A DNA stretch of 33,997 bases, taken from NCBI GenBank assembly GCA_904386005.1, contig CAJFKR010000024.1, forward strand, positions 1 to 33,997. The letters are read 5' to 3'. Position 1 is the first letter of the stretch; every line of letters starts with the position of its first letter. Below are positions 1 through 7,522 of this stretch, piece after piece. The stretch comes from Candidatus Flemingiibacterium merdigallinarum. GTDB lineage: Bacteria > Bacillota > Clostridia > Oscillospirales > CAG-272. The translations under genes and the position numbers were made by a program. The notes under the pieces are model-generated. The model had not been told where the DNA came from and did no database searches. It worked only from the letters and a program-made list of their open reading frames with translations.

Positions 1-2
1 AA

Positions 3-24
3 GTCTGAAAATAAATTTTCAGAC
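3..24. repeat. Perfect 10-bp inverted repeat with 2-nt loop
   Basis: Arms GTCTGAAAAT (3-12) and ATTTTCAGAC (15-24) are exact reverse complements around AA. It lies at the window edge, immediately beside the branched palindrome at 26-87. No gene is visible here. Confidence 0.75.
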
Positions 25-25
25 A

Positions 26-87
26 CGAGTTTTGTGACTTCGCGGTCAATGACCGCGATTTGCTTCGCAAACCGTCACAAAACATCG
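26..87. repeat. Branched palindrome that can fold as a three-way junction
   Basis: An outer stem pairs GTTTTGTGAC (29-38) with GTCACAAAAC (74-83), extended by CGA/TCG with one bulged base. Inside are two further perfect hairpins: CGCGGTC/GACCGCG (41-47, 51-57, loop AAT) and TTTGC/GCAAA (59-63, 67-71, loop TTC). The nesting makes chance unlikely. A processed RNA, a REP-like repeat or a compound terminator are all possible. Confidence 0.7.
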
Positions 88-102
88 ACATAAGAAAGGT
101 AG

Positions 103-120
103 ACTTCGCTAACGCGAAGT
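103..120. repeat. Hairpin overlapping the phosphoesterase stop codon
   Basis: ACTTCGC (103-109) and GCGAAGT (114-120) form a 7-bp stem with loop TAAC. The stop codon of the minus-strand phosphoesterase (109-111) straddles the stem-loop boundary, so the last residues (TSR) are encoded by the palindrome. Confidence 0.6.
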
Positions 121-855
121 CATGGTCATAATCAACAATGGAACGAAATTGAGAAAATCCGCGGACGTAAGAGTGTAGGTTATACCGTCCGAGACATAAC
201 TGCGAGCGATATCGTACACTCCGTGTATGTGCCCGAAATAGCAGCGGCGGATTCCGAATTTGTGCATTACCGCCGTTATCTCGCGGCAGACATAACCTCG
301 AAAGTCGGGCGGGAAGTGCAAAAACACGAGTATCTCCTTGTCCTTACCGCGCTCCTTTGCGGCCGCCTGCAGCTTTTTGGCTTCATTCAGACTCAATTCG
401 AGCCGTATAGCCTCGCGCGCGACAATTTTCGCGTAGTCGGCGTCCTGCGGCATCTTACGGTTCGACTCGTCGATGTACCAACCGCGCGATCCGGCGACGA
501 TGAAATCGTCGGTTTCTATAGCATTGTTGTAGAGAAATCGCAGCGTAGTCAACTCATTGTCGGCGCAGAAGCGGTTTAGCTTTGTCAGCGACGTCCACCA
601 GTAGTCGTGGTTGCCGCGCCCGATTATCTTCGTGCCGTGGAGCGCGTTGAGAAATGACAGGTCGGCGAGCGCGCCGGTGTGACTCATCGCCCAAGATATA
701 TCGCCCGCGACGACGACCGTGTCGTCCGGATTCACGACAGAGTTCCAATTGACTCGAATCTTTTCGGTATAGCCCGCCCAGCGCGAACCAAATATATCCA
801 TAGGCTTATTATCATTTATTGAGAGATGTGTGTCTGAAAGGACAAATAGTGACAT
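109..855 (-). CDS. Calcineurin-like metallophosphoesterase
   Basis: A 248-residue protein of the calcineurin-like metallophosphoesterase superfamily, probably a soluble cytoplasmic hydrolase; its natural substrate cannot be read from the sequence. The metal-binding motifs are all present and in order: SDTHLS (DxH, residues 7-9), GDISWA (GD, about 51-52), GNHDYWW (GNHD, about 81-84) and, near the C-terminus, FGHIHG. The length fits the bacterial single-domain YmdB-unrelated phosphoesterases found in Clostridia. The start has no convincing ribosome binding site, so the N-terminus rests on the family motif beginning only six residues in. The C-terminal tail (LLIMTMTSR) runs into a palindrome at 103-120 and may have been altered by it. 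It is transcribed alone on the minus strand; the DUF1540 gene upstream is divergent. Confidence 0.9.
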   Translation of the reverse strand: MSLFVLSDTHLSINDNKPMDIFGSRWAGYTEKIRVNWNSVVNPDDTVVVAGDISWAMSHTGALADLSFLNALHGTKIIGRGNHDYWWTSLTKLNRFCADNELTTLRFLYNNAIETDDFIVAGSRGWYIDESNRKMPQDADYAKIVAREAIRLELSLNEAKKLQAAAKERGKDKEILVFLHFPPDFRGYVCREITAVMHKFGIRRCYFGHIHGVYDIARSYVSDGITYTLTSADFLNFVPLLIMTMTSR

Positions 856-1178
856 GATAATAAACCATAGCTTGTGTGAAACAAAAGCTTCCTTTTCTTT
901 GGAATTGAGACTGGTCAGGCGAAGTGAAATCGCTGCCGCAAGGCGGCGGGGGCTTCATTAATGTTGGAATTATGACCTGCCTTATTAAATATTGATATGC
1001 CGCGGAGAAAGGCGAACTCCGGAGTAAAAATTTTTCACGCTGTCTCCGATATTTGTTTTGGCCGCGTATACATGGGAGCGGTCGGGTTAAACTTTATATA
1101 CAGACTGTATGTGGACCGAGCGTGGGCACAGCAGACTGCGTTTAACCGATGAGACTATACATGAAAGGAAGAGCGAAA
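856..1178. other. Intergenic region with a small hairpin, no gene seen
   Basis: This 323-bp divergent gap holds one short perfect hairpin with a three-base loop (GCCGC/GCGGC at 935-947, loop AAG). I see no convincing promoter pair and no supported ORF on either strand. An ATG at 1149 is in frame with the DUF1540 gene but has a poorer start context than the ATG at 1179. Confidence 0.5.
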
Positions 1179-1400
1179 ATGGGATTGTTTGACGACAGAC
1201 TCGTGCCGAGGGTCGACACTCAGCCGCGCCATATCAGCGGGATAACCTGCGACGCGCGCAACTGCGTATATCACGACGGAGATATCTATTGCACCGCCGA
1301 GCACATCACGGTGAGGAGCATGGTGGCGACCAACTCGTCCGAGACCCGCTGCGCGACGTTCGAGGCGCGGCGTGGCGTGACGAAAAACACAGTGAGCTGA
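1179..1400 (+). CDS. DUF1540 domain protein
   Basis: A 73-residue protein matching the DUF1540 family, small cysteine-rich proteins common in Clostridia and other spore-forming Bacillota and of unknown function. Four cysteines at about residues 24, 29, 38 and 58 follow the family spacing (ITCDARNCVYHDG, IYCTAEHITV, ETRCATF) and could bind a metal such as zinc; that is inference. I chose the ATG at 1179 because GGAAG lies seven bases upstream of it, whereas an in-frame ATG at 1149 has no ribosome binding site and would add ten residues outside the domain. No signal peptide or membrane segment is visible. It stands alone on the plus strand and is followed 48 bp later by a clear intrinsic terminator. 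Confidence 0.85.
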   Translation: MGLFDDRLVPRVDTQPRHISGITCDARNCVYHDGDIYCTAEHITVRSMVATNSSETRCATFEARRGVTKNTVS

Positions 1401-1447
1401 AAACGTCGTGTGGGCGGCGAAAAGCAAAAATTAAAACACAGCATACG

Positions 1448-1485
1448 GCGAACCCCGCACGGCGAGGTTCGCTCGTGTTTTTATT
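1448..1485 (+). terminator. Intrinsic terminator of the DUF1540 gene
   Basis: GCGAACC (1448-1454) pairs with GGTTCGC (1466-1472), and the inner bases CGC/GCG continue the stem after one mismatch. The stem is followed by TCGTGTTTTTATT, a T-rich tract on the plus strand. Confidence 0.8.
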
Positions 1486-1592
1486 ATGCGGCTCGATCGG
1501 ACGAAATGATTTCGACAAAATAATCAAACGATATAATTTCGCGTCGATCATTGCGAATACTATCTTGCCGAACGTTATATTCGTAATATGAA

Positions 1593-3068
1593 TCAGAGAG
1601 TCGATATAAGCGCTTCGCGCATATCGACCTTGTCGATCACCTTGTCAAAGCGAATCGCGCGTTTATCGATGCCGGAGAGCGGGTAGGGAATCTCGGTCTT
1701 GGTGAGCTCGGACAGCTCATTGAGCGCCGACAGCTCGTCCGCGGGCTGACTGCCGGTTATCGACTTGTATACGTCCGACGCGAACTTGTACGGGCTCGCG
1801 GTCGACGCGACCAGCATTTTCAGTCCGTCGTGGTTGTGCTCGATATACTGCTTCGCGCAGTTCAGACCGACCGCGGTGTGCGTGTCGACAAGATAGCCGT
1901 CGTCACAAAACGTGCGCTTGATTTCGAGCGCGGTGTTGGCCTCGTCGCAGTACAGTCCGGTGAAGTGAGCGTCGATAGCCTGCTTCAGGTCGGCGGGAAT
2001 CGTGTATTTGCCGTCGGTCGAGAGCTGCTTCATCAGCCGCGTCGTCAGCTTGCTGCCGCCGAGCGTATACAGAAGCCGCTCGAGATTGCTCGAAATCAGT
2101 ATGTCCATCGACGGCGACATCGTGGTGTAGAACTCGCGATTGCGGTCGTATGTGCCGGTTTCGAGGAAGTCGGTGAGGATGTTGTTGCGGTTGGACGCGC
2201 AGACGAGACGGTTTATCGGCAGCCCCATCTGCTTTGCGAGAAACGCGGCGAAGATATTTCCGAAGTTTCCGGTAGGCACGGTTACGTTTATTTTTTCACC
2301 GGCGTAAATCTCGCCCGAGTTTATAAGGTCGCAGTAAGCCGAGACGTAATATACTATCTGTGGCACGAGACGTCCCCAGTTTATCGAGTTCGCGCTCGAC
2401 AGGAAAACGCCGCGGTCTTCGAGCTGCTTTCCGAATTCAACGTCGCCGAAGATCTCCTTGACGCCGTTCTGCGCGTCGTCGAAGTTGCCGCGTATCGCGC
2501 AGACCGCCACGTTATCGCCGGTCTGAGTCGCCATTTGCAGCTTCTGTACCCGGCTGACGCCGTCGACCGGATAGAACACCATTATCTTTACGCCCGGAAC
2601 GTCGCGGTAGCCCTCGAGCGCGGCCTTGCCGGTGTCGCCGCTCGTCGCGACGAGGATATAGGCAAGCCGAGTCTCATTTGTCATCTTCAGTGCGCGCGAC
2701 AGCAGCTTCGGCATTATCTGGAGTGCCATGTCCTTGAACGCTGACGTCGGACCGTGCCAGAGCTCGAGCGAGAATATATTGTCGGACAGCTTGTGTATCG
2801 GTGCCGCTCCGCCGACGAAGCGCTCGGGAGAGTAGGCCGAGGCGCAGTCCTCGAGCAGCTCCTCCCAGCTGTAATCGGTAAGAAAGCGCGAGAGTATGTA
2901 GGCGGCTCGTTCGGGATAGGAAATCTCGCAGAGCTCGGCTATATCCTGAGAATCAAGATCGGGCAGAATCTCGGGCATAAACAGCCCGCCGTCGTGCGCG
3001 ATTCCCTGTTTTATTGCTCCGGCGGCGGACAAGCAGTCCCCACCGCCTCTTGTGCTGATGTAGTTCAT
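1593..3068 (-). CDS. thrC: Threonine synthase
   Basis: A 491-residue fold-type II PLP enzyme that converts O-phosphohomoserine to threonine, the last step of threonine biosynthesis, in the cytoplasm. The N-terminus (MNYISTRGG, then HDGGLFMPE) and the motif HGPTSAFKDMALQ are diagnostic of the longer threonine synthases; Lys112 in SAFKD is the expected PLP lysine. ATSGDTGKAAL and VPTGNFGN are the expected cofactor phosphate and substrate loops. The start is supported by GGAGG five bases upstream. No hom or thrB gene lies nearby, so threonine synthesis is not clustered here. No T-box features are visible in the 157-bp upstream gap, only a short hairpin at 3089-3108. Confidence 0.96.
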   Translation of the reverse strand: MNYISTRGGGDCLSAAGAIKQGIAHDGGLFMPEILPDLDSQDIAELCEISYPERAAYILSRFLTDYSWEELLEDCASAYSPERFVGGAAPIHKLSDNIFSLELWHGPTSAFKDMALQIMPKLLSRALKMTNETRLAYILVATSGDTGKAALEGYRDVPGVKIMVFYPVDGVSRVQKLQMATQTGDNVAVCAIRGNFDDAQNGVKEIFGDVEFGKQLEDRGVFLSSANSINWGRLVPQIVYYVSAYCDLINSGEIYAGEKINVTVPTGNFGNIFAAFLAKQMGLPINRLVCASNRNNILTDFLETGTYDRNREFYTTMSPSMDILISSNLERLLYTLGGSKLTTRLMKQLSTDGKYTIPADLKQAIDAHFTGLYCDEANTALEIKRTFCDDGYLVDTHTAVGLNCAKQYIEHNHDGLKMLVASTASPYKFASDVYKSITGSQPADELSALNELSELTKTEIPYPLSGIDKRAIRFDKVIDKVDMREALISTL

Positions 3069-3088
3069 CAGAACCTCCGTTATTTTAC

Positions 3089-3108
3089 CGCGTCACCTGT
3101 GTGACGCG
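3089..3108 (-). promoter_or_regulatory. Leader hairpin upstream of thrC
   Basis: CGCGTCAC (3089-3096) and GTGACGCG (3101-3108) form a perfect 8-bp stem with a four-base loop, about 20 bases upstream of the thrC start codon. No T-tract follows on the minus strand, so it is not a simple terminator. Confidence 0.45.
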
Positions 3109-3225
3109 CGGGAATATTGCTGTGCCAGCGACTCGCCCGGTCGCGGCTCAAAATTCTGACGCGGCGGAACGGCTTGCGGTCGGCACAATAAAATATAATT
3201 CAGATAATATTATATCAGATAAAAG

Positions 3226-4179
3226 TCAATTTAGCCATAGCGAAATGAAATTTCGGGCGTTTGCATAAAAGATTTTGTCAATCAATATTTCGTTATAGTT
3301 ATTTTGTGCGAGCTTTTCGGCGATTTTGGCGAGATCGGAGACATTGTCGATCCCCTCGGGCAGATGACCGACGCCATCGAGGTCGCAGCCGAGGCAGACG
3401 CTGTCCTCTCCGCCGAGCGAGAGGTAGCGCTCAATGTGAGCGACGATGTCGTCTATTGTACACTTGTCGCCGTTTGTCAGGTGCATCGGCGCGAGGCTGA
3501 CGCCGACTATGCCGCCGAGCCTGGATATACGACGGAAGCTCGCGTCGTCGAGATTGCGGCGGTGATTGCACACCGCATACGAGTTCGAGTGAGTCGCGAC
3601 GCATACCTTGCCGGATTTCTCGCACATTTCCAAAACCTCGCTTGTCATCTTCGCCGACGCGTGCGAGACGTCGGGAATGATGCCAAGCTCGAAGCAGCGC
3701 AGGACGACCTCGCGCCCGAAATCGGTCAGCCCCTCGTCGCTGTCGTGCGCGCCGCCTATTTTGCAGGTCTTGTTCCAGACGAGCGTCAGAAAGCGCACTC
3801 CGGCTTCATAAAGACTATCGAGCCTGCTAATATCGTCCGACAGCAGACGCCCGCCCTCGACCGCGAGCATGACCGCCATCGAGCCTTGATCTTCGGCTTC
3901 GGCGAGCGTATGGCTGTCTGTGCAGAGACGCACGCTGATTCCGAGCTTCTCCGCTTCGGACAGCTGACGGGCGAGCAGCTCGCGCGCCATAAAAAAGTTC
4001 CGGTAGTTCTCATCCTCGCTGTCTTTAGGGTCGCTCCACATCGCGAGCACCTGACAGAAGCGTTTGTATTCGGACAGCCGCTTCAATGAGAGGTTGAGGT
4101 CGTTCGATACGAGCGATTTGTTTTGTTTATTACATTCATAGAGCGTATCGCAGTGCAGGTCGAATAAGCGCAGGTTCAT
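3226..4179 (-). CDS. Membrane-dipeptidase family (peptidase M19) zinc dipeptidase
   Basis: A 317-residue member of peptidase family M19 (renal dipeptidase / PepM19), TIM-barrel enzymes that hydrolyse a wide range of dipeptides using two zinc ions. The ligands are recognisable: HxD in FDLHCDTL (His9, Asp11), Glu108 in AVEGG, His173 in PDVSHAS, His197 in ATHSNS, the HRRN loop at about 206-209 and the aspartate in GCDLDGV (about 266). There is no signal peptide, as is usual in Bacillota, so it is cytoplasmic and probably recycles peptides as amino acids. The start has GGAG seven bases upstream. The gene just upstream is a decayed sulfatase, so it now appears monocistronic. Confidence 0.93.
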   Translation of the reverse strand: MNLRLFDLHCDTLYECNKQNKSLVSNDLNLSLKRLSEYKRFCQVLAMWSDPKDSEDENYRNFFMARELLARQLSEAEKLGISVRLCTDSHTLAEAEDQGSMAVMLAVEGGRLLSDDISRLDSLYEAGVRFLTLVWNKTCKIGGAHDSDEGLTDFGREVVLRCFELGIIPDVSHASAKMTSEVLEMCEKSGKVCVATHSNSYAVCNHRRNLDDASFRRISRLGGIVGVSLAPMHLTNGDKCTIDDIVAHIERYLSLGGEDSVCLGCDLDGVGHLPEGIDNVSDLAKIAEKLAQNNYNEILIDKIFYANARNFISLWLN

Positions 4180-4193
4180 ATCGTCACTCCTTG

Positions 4194-4548
4194 CTATAGT
4201 CGGACTATGATATTGCTGTATACGAAAATCAATTTATAGCGGCGTTGTCGAGTATAGTTCGCAGCGAGCGCAGTGTCATAATTCCACTCGACCTTGTCCC
4301 CGATAGCCTGACCGACCATAGGAGCGCGGAGGGAGTCCGGCTTGCGGAACGGCGCCGGAGCGCGGCTCGGACAGGGCGTACAGGCGCGAAAAATCAACGC
4401 TGTCGGACGCGAGCGAGTCGAGGCAGTGAGTCTTTACACAGGATGACCGGCGAAACAGAGGCGGCTTTACACGGAATTCGTCTGTCAGAACGAGGATTAT
4501 ATTCGACCGCGTCGGTATATATATCGCTCCCCTCGCCACGCTCGGCAT
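4194..4548 (-). pseudogene. Degraded sulfatase gene remnant (N-terminal part)
   Basis: The minus-strand frame from the ATG at 4548 encodes NIILVLTDEFR, then CVKTHCLDSLASDSVDFSRLYALS, which matches the N-terminus of type I sulfatases (PNIILxLTDxxR, TPNLDxLAxxxVxFxxAY). The frame then ends after about 90 residues. In a second overlapping minus-strand frame the residues PCPSRA follow, close to the CxPSR formylglycine signature, which points to a frameshift just before the active site. The rest of the roughly 450-residue enzyme is absent. I read this as a decayed gene and not a functional small protein. The dipeptidase gene starts 15 bp beyond its end. Confidence 0.65.
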
Positions 4549-4552
4549 AAAA

Positions 4553-4975
4553 TCAATAGTAATAATACCGCTGTTTTATCACCGCGTTGCGGAAGTGGTG
4601 GATTTTCAATGGGATCAGGCGCGAAATGTCGATCGGCGTGTCCTCGTGTATCGGCGGGAAGTAGACCTCGACGACGTCGATACGCGGCTGCTTGTGCGGC
4701 TTGTTCTGCCGCAGATAGCCCTCTCCGGCGCGTATCAGTCGCTGTTTTTTCTGGTAGTTCACCGCCATCGCCGGACGACCGTAGCGCATATTCGATTTAG
4801 TCTGCGCGCGCGACTTTACCTCGACGAATACAATATATTTATCGTCCTCGGCGATTATGTCAATTTCGTCGTGACCGACATAGAAATTGCGCGCGACGAT
4901 ATGCAGACCGAGCCCCTCGAGATATTCGGCGGCGAGCTGCTCACCGCGACGGGCAAGCTGTTGTTTATAGCTCAT
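4553..4975 (-). CDS. yraN: YraN family (UPF0102) endonuclease-like protein
   Basis: About 140 residues of the YraN/UPF0102 family, with the nuclease-like core: a conserved N-terminal helix (ARRGEQLAAEYLEG), then GHDEIDIIA and FVEVKSR. Glu37, Asp39, Glu52 and Lys54 form the E..D..ExK pattern of Holliday-junction-resolvase-like folds; the cellular role is not settled. I prefer the ATG at 4975; a TTG nine bases upstream (4984) is in frame, and neither has a strong ribosome binding site. The C-terminus ends in an unusual QRYYYY. It follows rnhB, as in many Bacillota, and is probably the last gene of the lepB-rbgA-rnhB-yraN run. Confidence 0.9.
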   Translation of the reverse strand: MSYKQQLARRGEQLAAEYLEGLGLHIVARNFYVGHDEIDIIAEDDKYIVFVEVKSRAQTKSNMRYGRPAMAVNYQKKQRLIRAGEGYLRQNKPHKQPRIDVVEVYFPPIHEDTPIDISRLIPLKIHHFRNAVIKQRYYYY

Positions 4976-5048
4976 AACAATCAATCCATGGCTTTTGTGA
5001 AAAAAGCTTCCTTGTTCGGATTTGCTTTTGGCTTTGACGCAGTTTGAA

Positions 5049-5681
5049 TCAATCTTGCCGTAACGTGAATTTTCTTAAAAAGCTGACTCTATAGATTTCG
5101 GGCAGCTCGCCGTTTTCGGCTATGTATTCGCGCAGCGCCGCGTAGTGCGCCTTTGTCGGGTAGCCCTTGTGCGAAGCGAGTCCGAGCGTCGGGTAGTCGT
5201 CGGCGATCTGCTTCATCAGCCGGTCACGCGTGACCTTCGCGATGATCGACGCCGCCGCGATCGACGGGCAGAGTCGGTCGCCGCCGACTACGGTCTTGGT
5301 CGCTGTCTCGAAGCCGCGCGAGACATTGCCGTCAATCAGCACGAGCTGCGGTCGGTGAATAAGGCTGTCGACCGCGCGGCGCATCGCGAGCTGTGACGCG
5401 TTCAGGATGTTATATTCGTCGATTTCATGCGGCGACGCCATTCCGACCGCCCATTCCGCGGTCTGCGTGATGAGCTCGTACAGCTCCTCGCGCCGCTTTT
5501 CGGACAGCTTCTTCGAGTCGTTCAGATAGGGCAGGTCGTAGTCGCGCGGCAGTATGCAGGCGGCGGCGACGACCGGACCGCAGAGCGGACCGCGTCCGGC
5601 TTCGTCGGTGCCGCAGACAAGGTCATATCCGCTCGAAAGCTCAAGCTCGAGCGATTTGTCCATATATTTGTCCATGTTCAT
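5049..5681 (-). CDS. rnhB: Ribonuclease HII
   Basis: A 210-residue RNase HII, which cuts RNA-DNA hybrids and starts removal of misincorporated ribonucleotides. The signature GTDEAGRGPLCGPVVAAA supplies Asp26 and Glu27; Asp117 in LVLIDGN and Asp135 in VVGGDRL complete the acidic site, followed by the typical SIAAASIIAKVTRD. HKGYPTKAHYAAL near the C-terminus is also typical of the family. The start codon overlaps the stop codon of rbgA by four bases (ATGA), so the two genes are translationally coupled. Confidence 0.97.
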   Translation of the reverse strand: MNMDKYMDKSLELELSSGYDLVCGTDEAGRGPLCGPVVAAACILPRDYDLPYLNDSKKLSEKRREELYELITQTAEWAVGMASPHEIDEYNILNASQLAMRRAVDSLIHRPQLVLIDGNVSRGFETATKTVVGGDRLCPSIAAASIIAKVTRDRLMKQIADDYPTLGLASHKGYPTKAHYAALREYIAENGELPEIYRVSFLRKFTLRQD

Positions 5682-6676
5682 TCCTCTACCGGCGCGTCGG
5701 GCGGAGCTGTCGCGTCGTCGGCAGGTTCGGATTTTGCGCTGTCAGCAGATTCAATTATGGCGTCGTCGGCGGGTTCGATTTTTTCGCAGTCTGTGACCTG
5801 TTTTTCGCTGCTCGGCGGCAGCTCGAGCGTGATCCTGCCGATTTTAGCCGAACGGAACTCATCGAGCAGCATATTCGCGCATCTCTCGGTGTCGACCTCG
5901 CCGCCCGAGACGAGGAATCCGCGCTTTTTTGCAATCAGGCAGAACAGCTCGTAGTCGCTGAGTGAATTGTAATCGGCAATCGCGCCGAGCTTGTAGCGGG
6001 CGCAGAGCTGCTCTGGCGCGGTATGGCGCAGTCTTGCTACCAGTGCGACCGCGATTTCCTCGATGTCGAGCACGTCGTCCTTGATAGCTCCGGTGATCGC
6101 AAGGTTTTCGCCGACCGCGCGCTCGTCGAATTTAGGCCAGAGCACGCCCGGCATATCGAGCAAGTCAATTCCGATTTTGGTCGTCACCCACTGACGGTCG
6201 CGCGTCACGCCCGGGCGGTTCTCGGCTTTAGCCTTGTTCTGTCCGGCGAGCGCGTTGATGAGCGAGGATTTGCCGACGTTCGGTATGCCGACAATCATCG
6301 CCTTGACCCGCCGTCCGGTCATACCGCGGCTCTCGTAGCGGTCGAGCTTTTCGCCGAGGATAGTCTTTATCGCGGGCGATATCGCGTTCATATTCTCGCC
6401 GGTGCGGCAGTCGTAGAAGATTGAATTTGCGCCGACGCTTCGGTAATAATCGCGCCAGAGCCGGCTCGCGGCAGGGTCGGCGAGCGACGCGCGCGAGAGC
6501 AGCGAGAGCTTCGGCTTCTGTTTTATCAATCGGTCGAGCTCGGGATTCTTCGAGCTCTGCGGAATCCGCGCGTCGAGGATTTCTATGACGATATCGACGA
6601 GCGGCAGGCTGTCGGCGATCATACGGCGGGTTTTCGCCATATGACCGGGGAACCATTGGATTACATCTGACGGCAT
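5678..6676 (-). CDS. rbgA: Ribosome biogenesis GTPase YlqF/RbgA
   Basis: A 332-residue circularly permuted GTPase required in Bacillota for late assembly of the 50S subunit. The N-terminus (IQWFPGHMAKTRR) is the RbgA hallmark. G1 is GIPNVGKSS (130-138), G3 is DMPG (174-177) and DARIP is at 35-39. The G4 motif, normally NKxD for guanine recognition, reads SRAS at about 61-64 (KLSLLSRASLADP), which is unexpected. The C-terminal RNA-binding domain is followed by an acidic tail of about 35 residues with repeated EPADDA, also unusual. AAGG lies upstream of the ATG, preceded by a heptameric repeat tract. It overlaps rnhB by 4 bp. Confidence 0.94.
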   Translation of the reverse strand: MPSDVIQWFPGHMAKTRRMIADSLPLVDIVIEILDARIPQSSKNPELDRLIKQKPKLSLLSRASLADPAASRLWRDYYRSVGANSIFYDCRTGENMNAISPAIKTILGEKLDRYESRGMTGRRVKAMIVGIPNVGKSSLINALAGQNKAKAENRPGVTRDRQWVTTKIGIDLLDMPGVLWPKFDERAVGENLAITGAIKDDVLDIEEIAVALVARLRHTAPEQLCARYKLGAIADYNSLSDYELFCLIAKKRGFLVSGGEVDTERCANMLLDEFRSAKIGRITLELPPSSEKQVTDCEKIEPADDAIIESADSAKSEPADDATAPPDAPVEE

Positions 6677-6685
6677 AATGCACCT

Positions 6686-6727
6686 TGTTAGTTGTTAGTT
6701 ATTAGTTGTTAGTTGTTAGTTATTTTA
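6686..6727 (-). repeat. Heptameric tandem repeat in the rbgA 5' leader
   Basis: Read on the plus strand the tract is five to six copies of TGTTAGT with small changes (one TATTAGT). In the sense of rbgA it is an AACTAACA-type, G-free tract ending immediately before the AAGG ribosome binding site. A related heptamer array sits in the same position before the GH3 gene (11701-11733). Confidence 0.7.
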
Positions 6728-6775
6728 GAAAAGTAGGGATGGTTTAAGTTGGCGGTGATAAGTGACGACAATTCC

Positions 6776-6826
6776 ACCGCTGAAGGCGGTATTTAATCAC
6801 AAAAATTGCCTCCGGCAATTTTTGTG
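6776..6826 (-). terminator. Two hairpins downstream of lepB, probable terminator
   Basis: The stronger hairpin has 13-bp perfect arms CACAAAAATTGCC (6798-6810) and GGCAATTTTTGTG (6814-6826) with the loop TCC. A second one, ACCGC/GCGGT, lies at 6776-6790. They follow the lepB stop by about 20 bases and precede the rbgA leader, so they may limit read-through from lepB. The perfect arms and three-base loop match the palindrome family seen elsewhere in the window. Confidence 0.55.
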
Positions 6827-6847
6827 TACCATAACTCCTCACTATTT

Positions 6848-7498
6848 TCAGTCTACCGGTCCGATTTTGTTAAGCGGGGTTACCCGGAACAGCACGTGAC
6901 CGAAGATGAAGCGGGTGTCGACGCAGCCGATTTCGCTGCCACGGCTGTCGTTCGAGTGGTTGCGGTTGTCGCCCATCACGAATACACAGCCCTCGGGCAC
7001 GGTCAGCGGGAAGGTGACGTCATACGAACGCATCGGCAGCCCCGCTTCGTAGTTGACATAGTCCTCGTCGAGCGCGACTCCGTCGACCGTGACCTGCCAG
7101 GTCTCGAAGTCGATGTCGACTGTCTGTCCCTCGGTCGCGATGACCCGCTTGACGACTCCGCCGTTTATCCCGCTGTCGGGCGACTGGAACACGACGATGT
7201 CGCCGTTTTTGGGTGTATAGAACAGGTTGCTGACGACGAGCGTCTCGCGGTCGTGCAGAGTATTCAGCATTGAGTCGCCATCGACATAGGCGATGCGCGC
7301 GATAAAGGTGAATACTATAAATATCGCGGTTATTGTGATTACAAATATTTCGATCCAGTCGTAAGTCTCTTTGAGCAGCTTCATCGGTGTGATAGCTTCA
7401 CAGCCGTCCGGATCGGGACCATTAGGCGTATTCGAGCCATTATCGGCAGTGGTTTGAGATAAGGTTGACAGCTCGTTGTTTTCGTTGCTATTATTCAA
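6848..7498 (-). CDS. lepB: Signal peptidase I
   Basis: A 216-residue type I signal peptidase, which cleaves signal peptides from exported proteins at the outer face of the membrane. A polar N-terminal stretch of about 45 residues, rich in Asn and Thr and longer than in the Bacillus SipS type, precedes one membrane segment (about 48-70). Ser76 in DGDSML is the nucleophile and Lys117 in GGVVKRVIA is the general base. GDNRNHSNDSR is the conserved box E. It lies between apgM (24-bp gap) and rbgA; lepB next to rbgA and rnhB is a common Bacillota arrangement. Transcription may come from the apgM promoter. Confidence 0.96.
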   Translation of the reverse strand: MNNSNENNELSTLSQTTADNGSNTPNGPDPDGCEAITPMKLLKETYDWIEIFVITITAIFIVFTFIARIAYVDGDSMLNTLHDRETLVVSNLFYTPKNGDIVVFQSPDSGINGGVVKRVIATEGQTVDIDFETWQVTVDGVALDEDYVNYEAGLPMRSYDVTFPLTVPEGCVFVMGDNRNHSNDSRGSEIGCVDTRFIFGHVLFRVTPLNKIGPVD

Positions 7499-7522
7499 GC
7501 TTCTACCTCCTGAATATTTATA

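Noticed and set aside
3190-3222. Sigma-A promoter before thrC
   Set aside because: TATAAT-like and TTGACT-like sequences occur, but their spacing (9 bp) is wrong.
3069-3225. T-box or threonine-type riboswitch before thrC
   Set aside because: No T-box specifier loop or conserved sequence and no antiterminator were found; only one short hairpin is present.
4245-4550. Plus-strand open frame opposite the sulfatase remnant
   Set aside because: No motif, no ribosome binding site and unusual composition; the minus strand carries the recognisable sulfatase residues.
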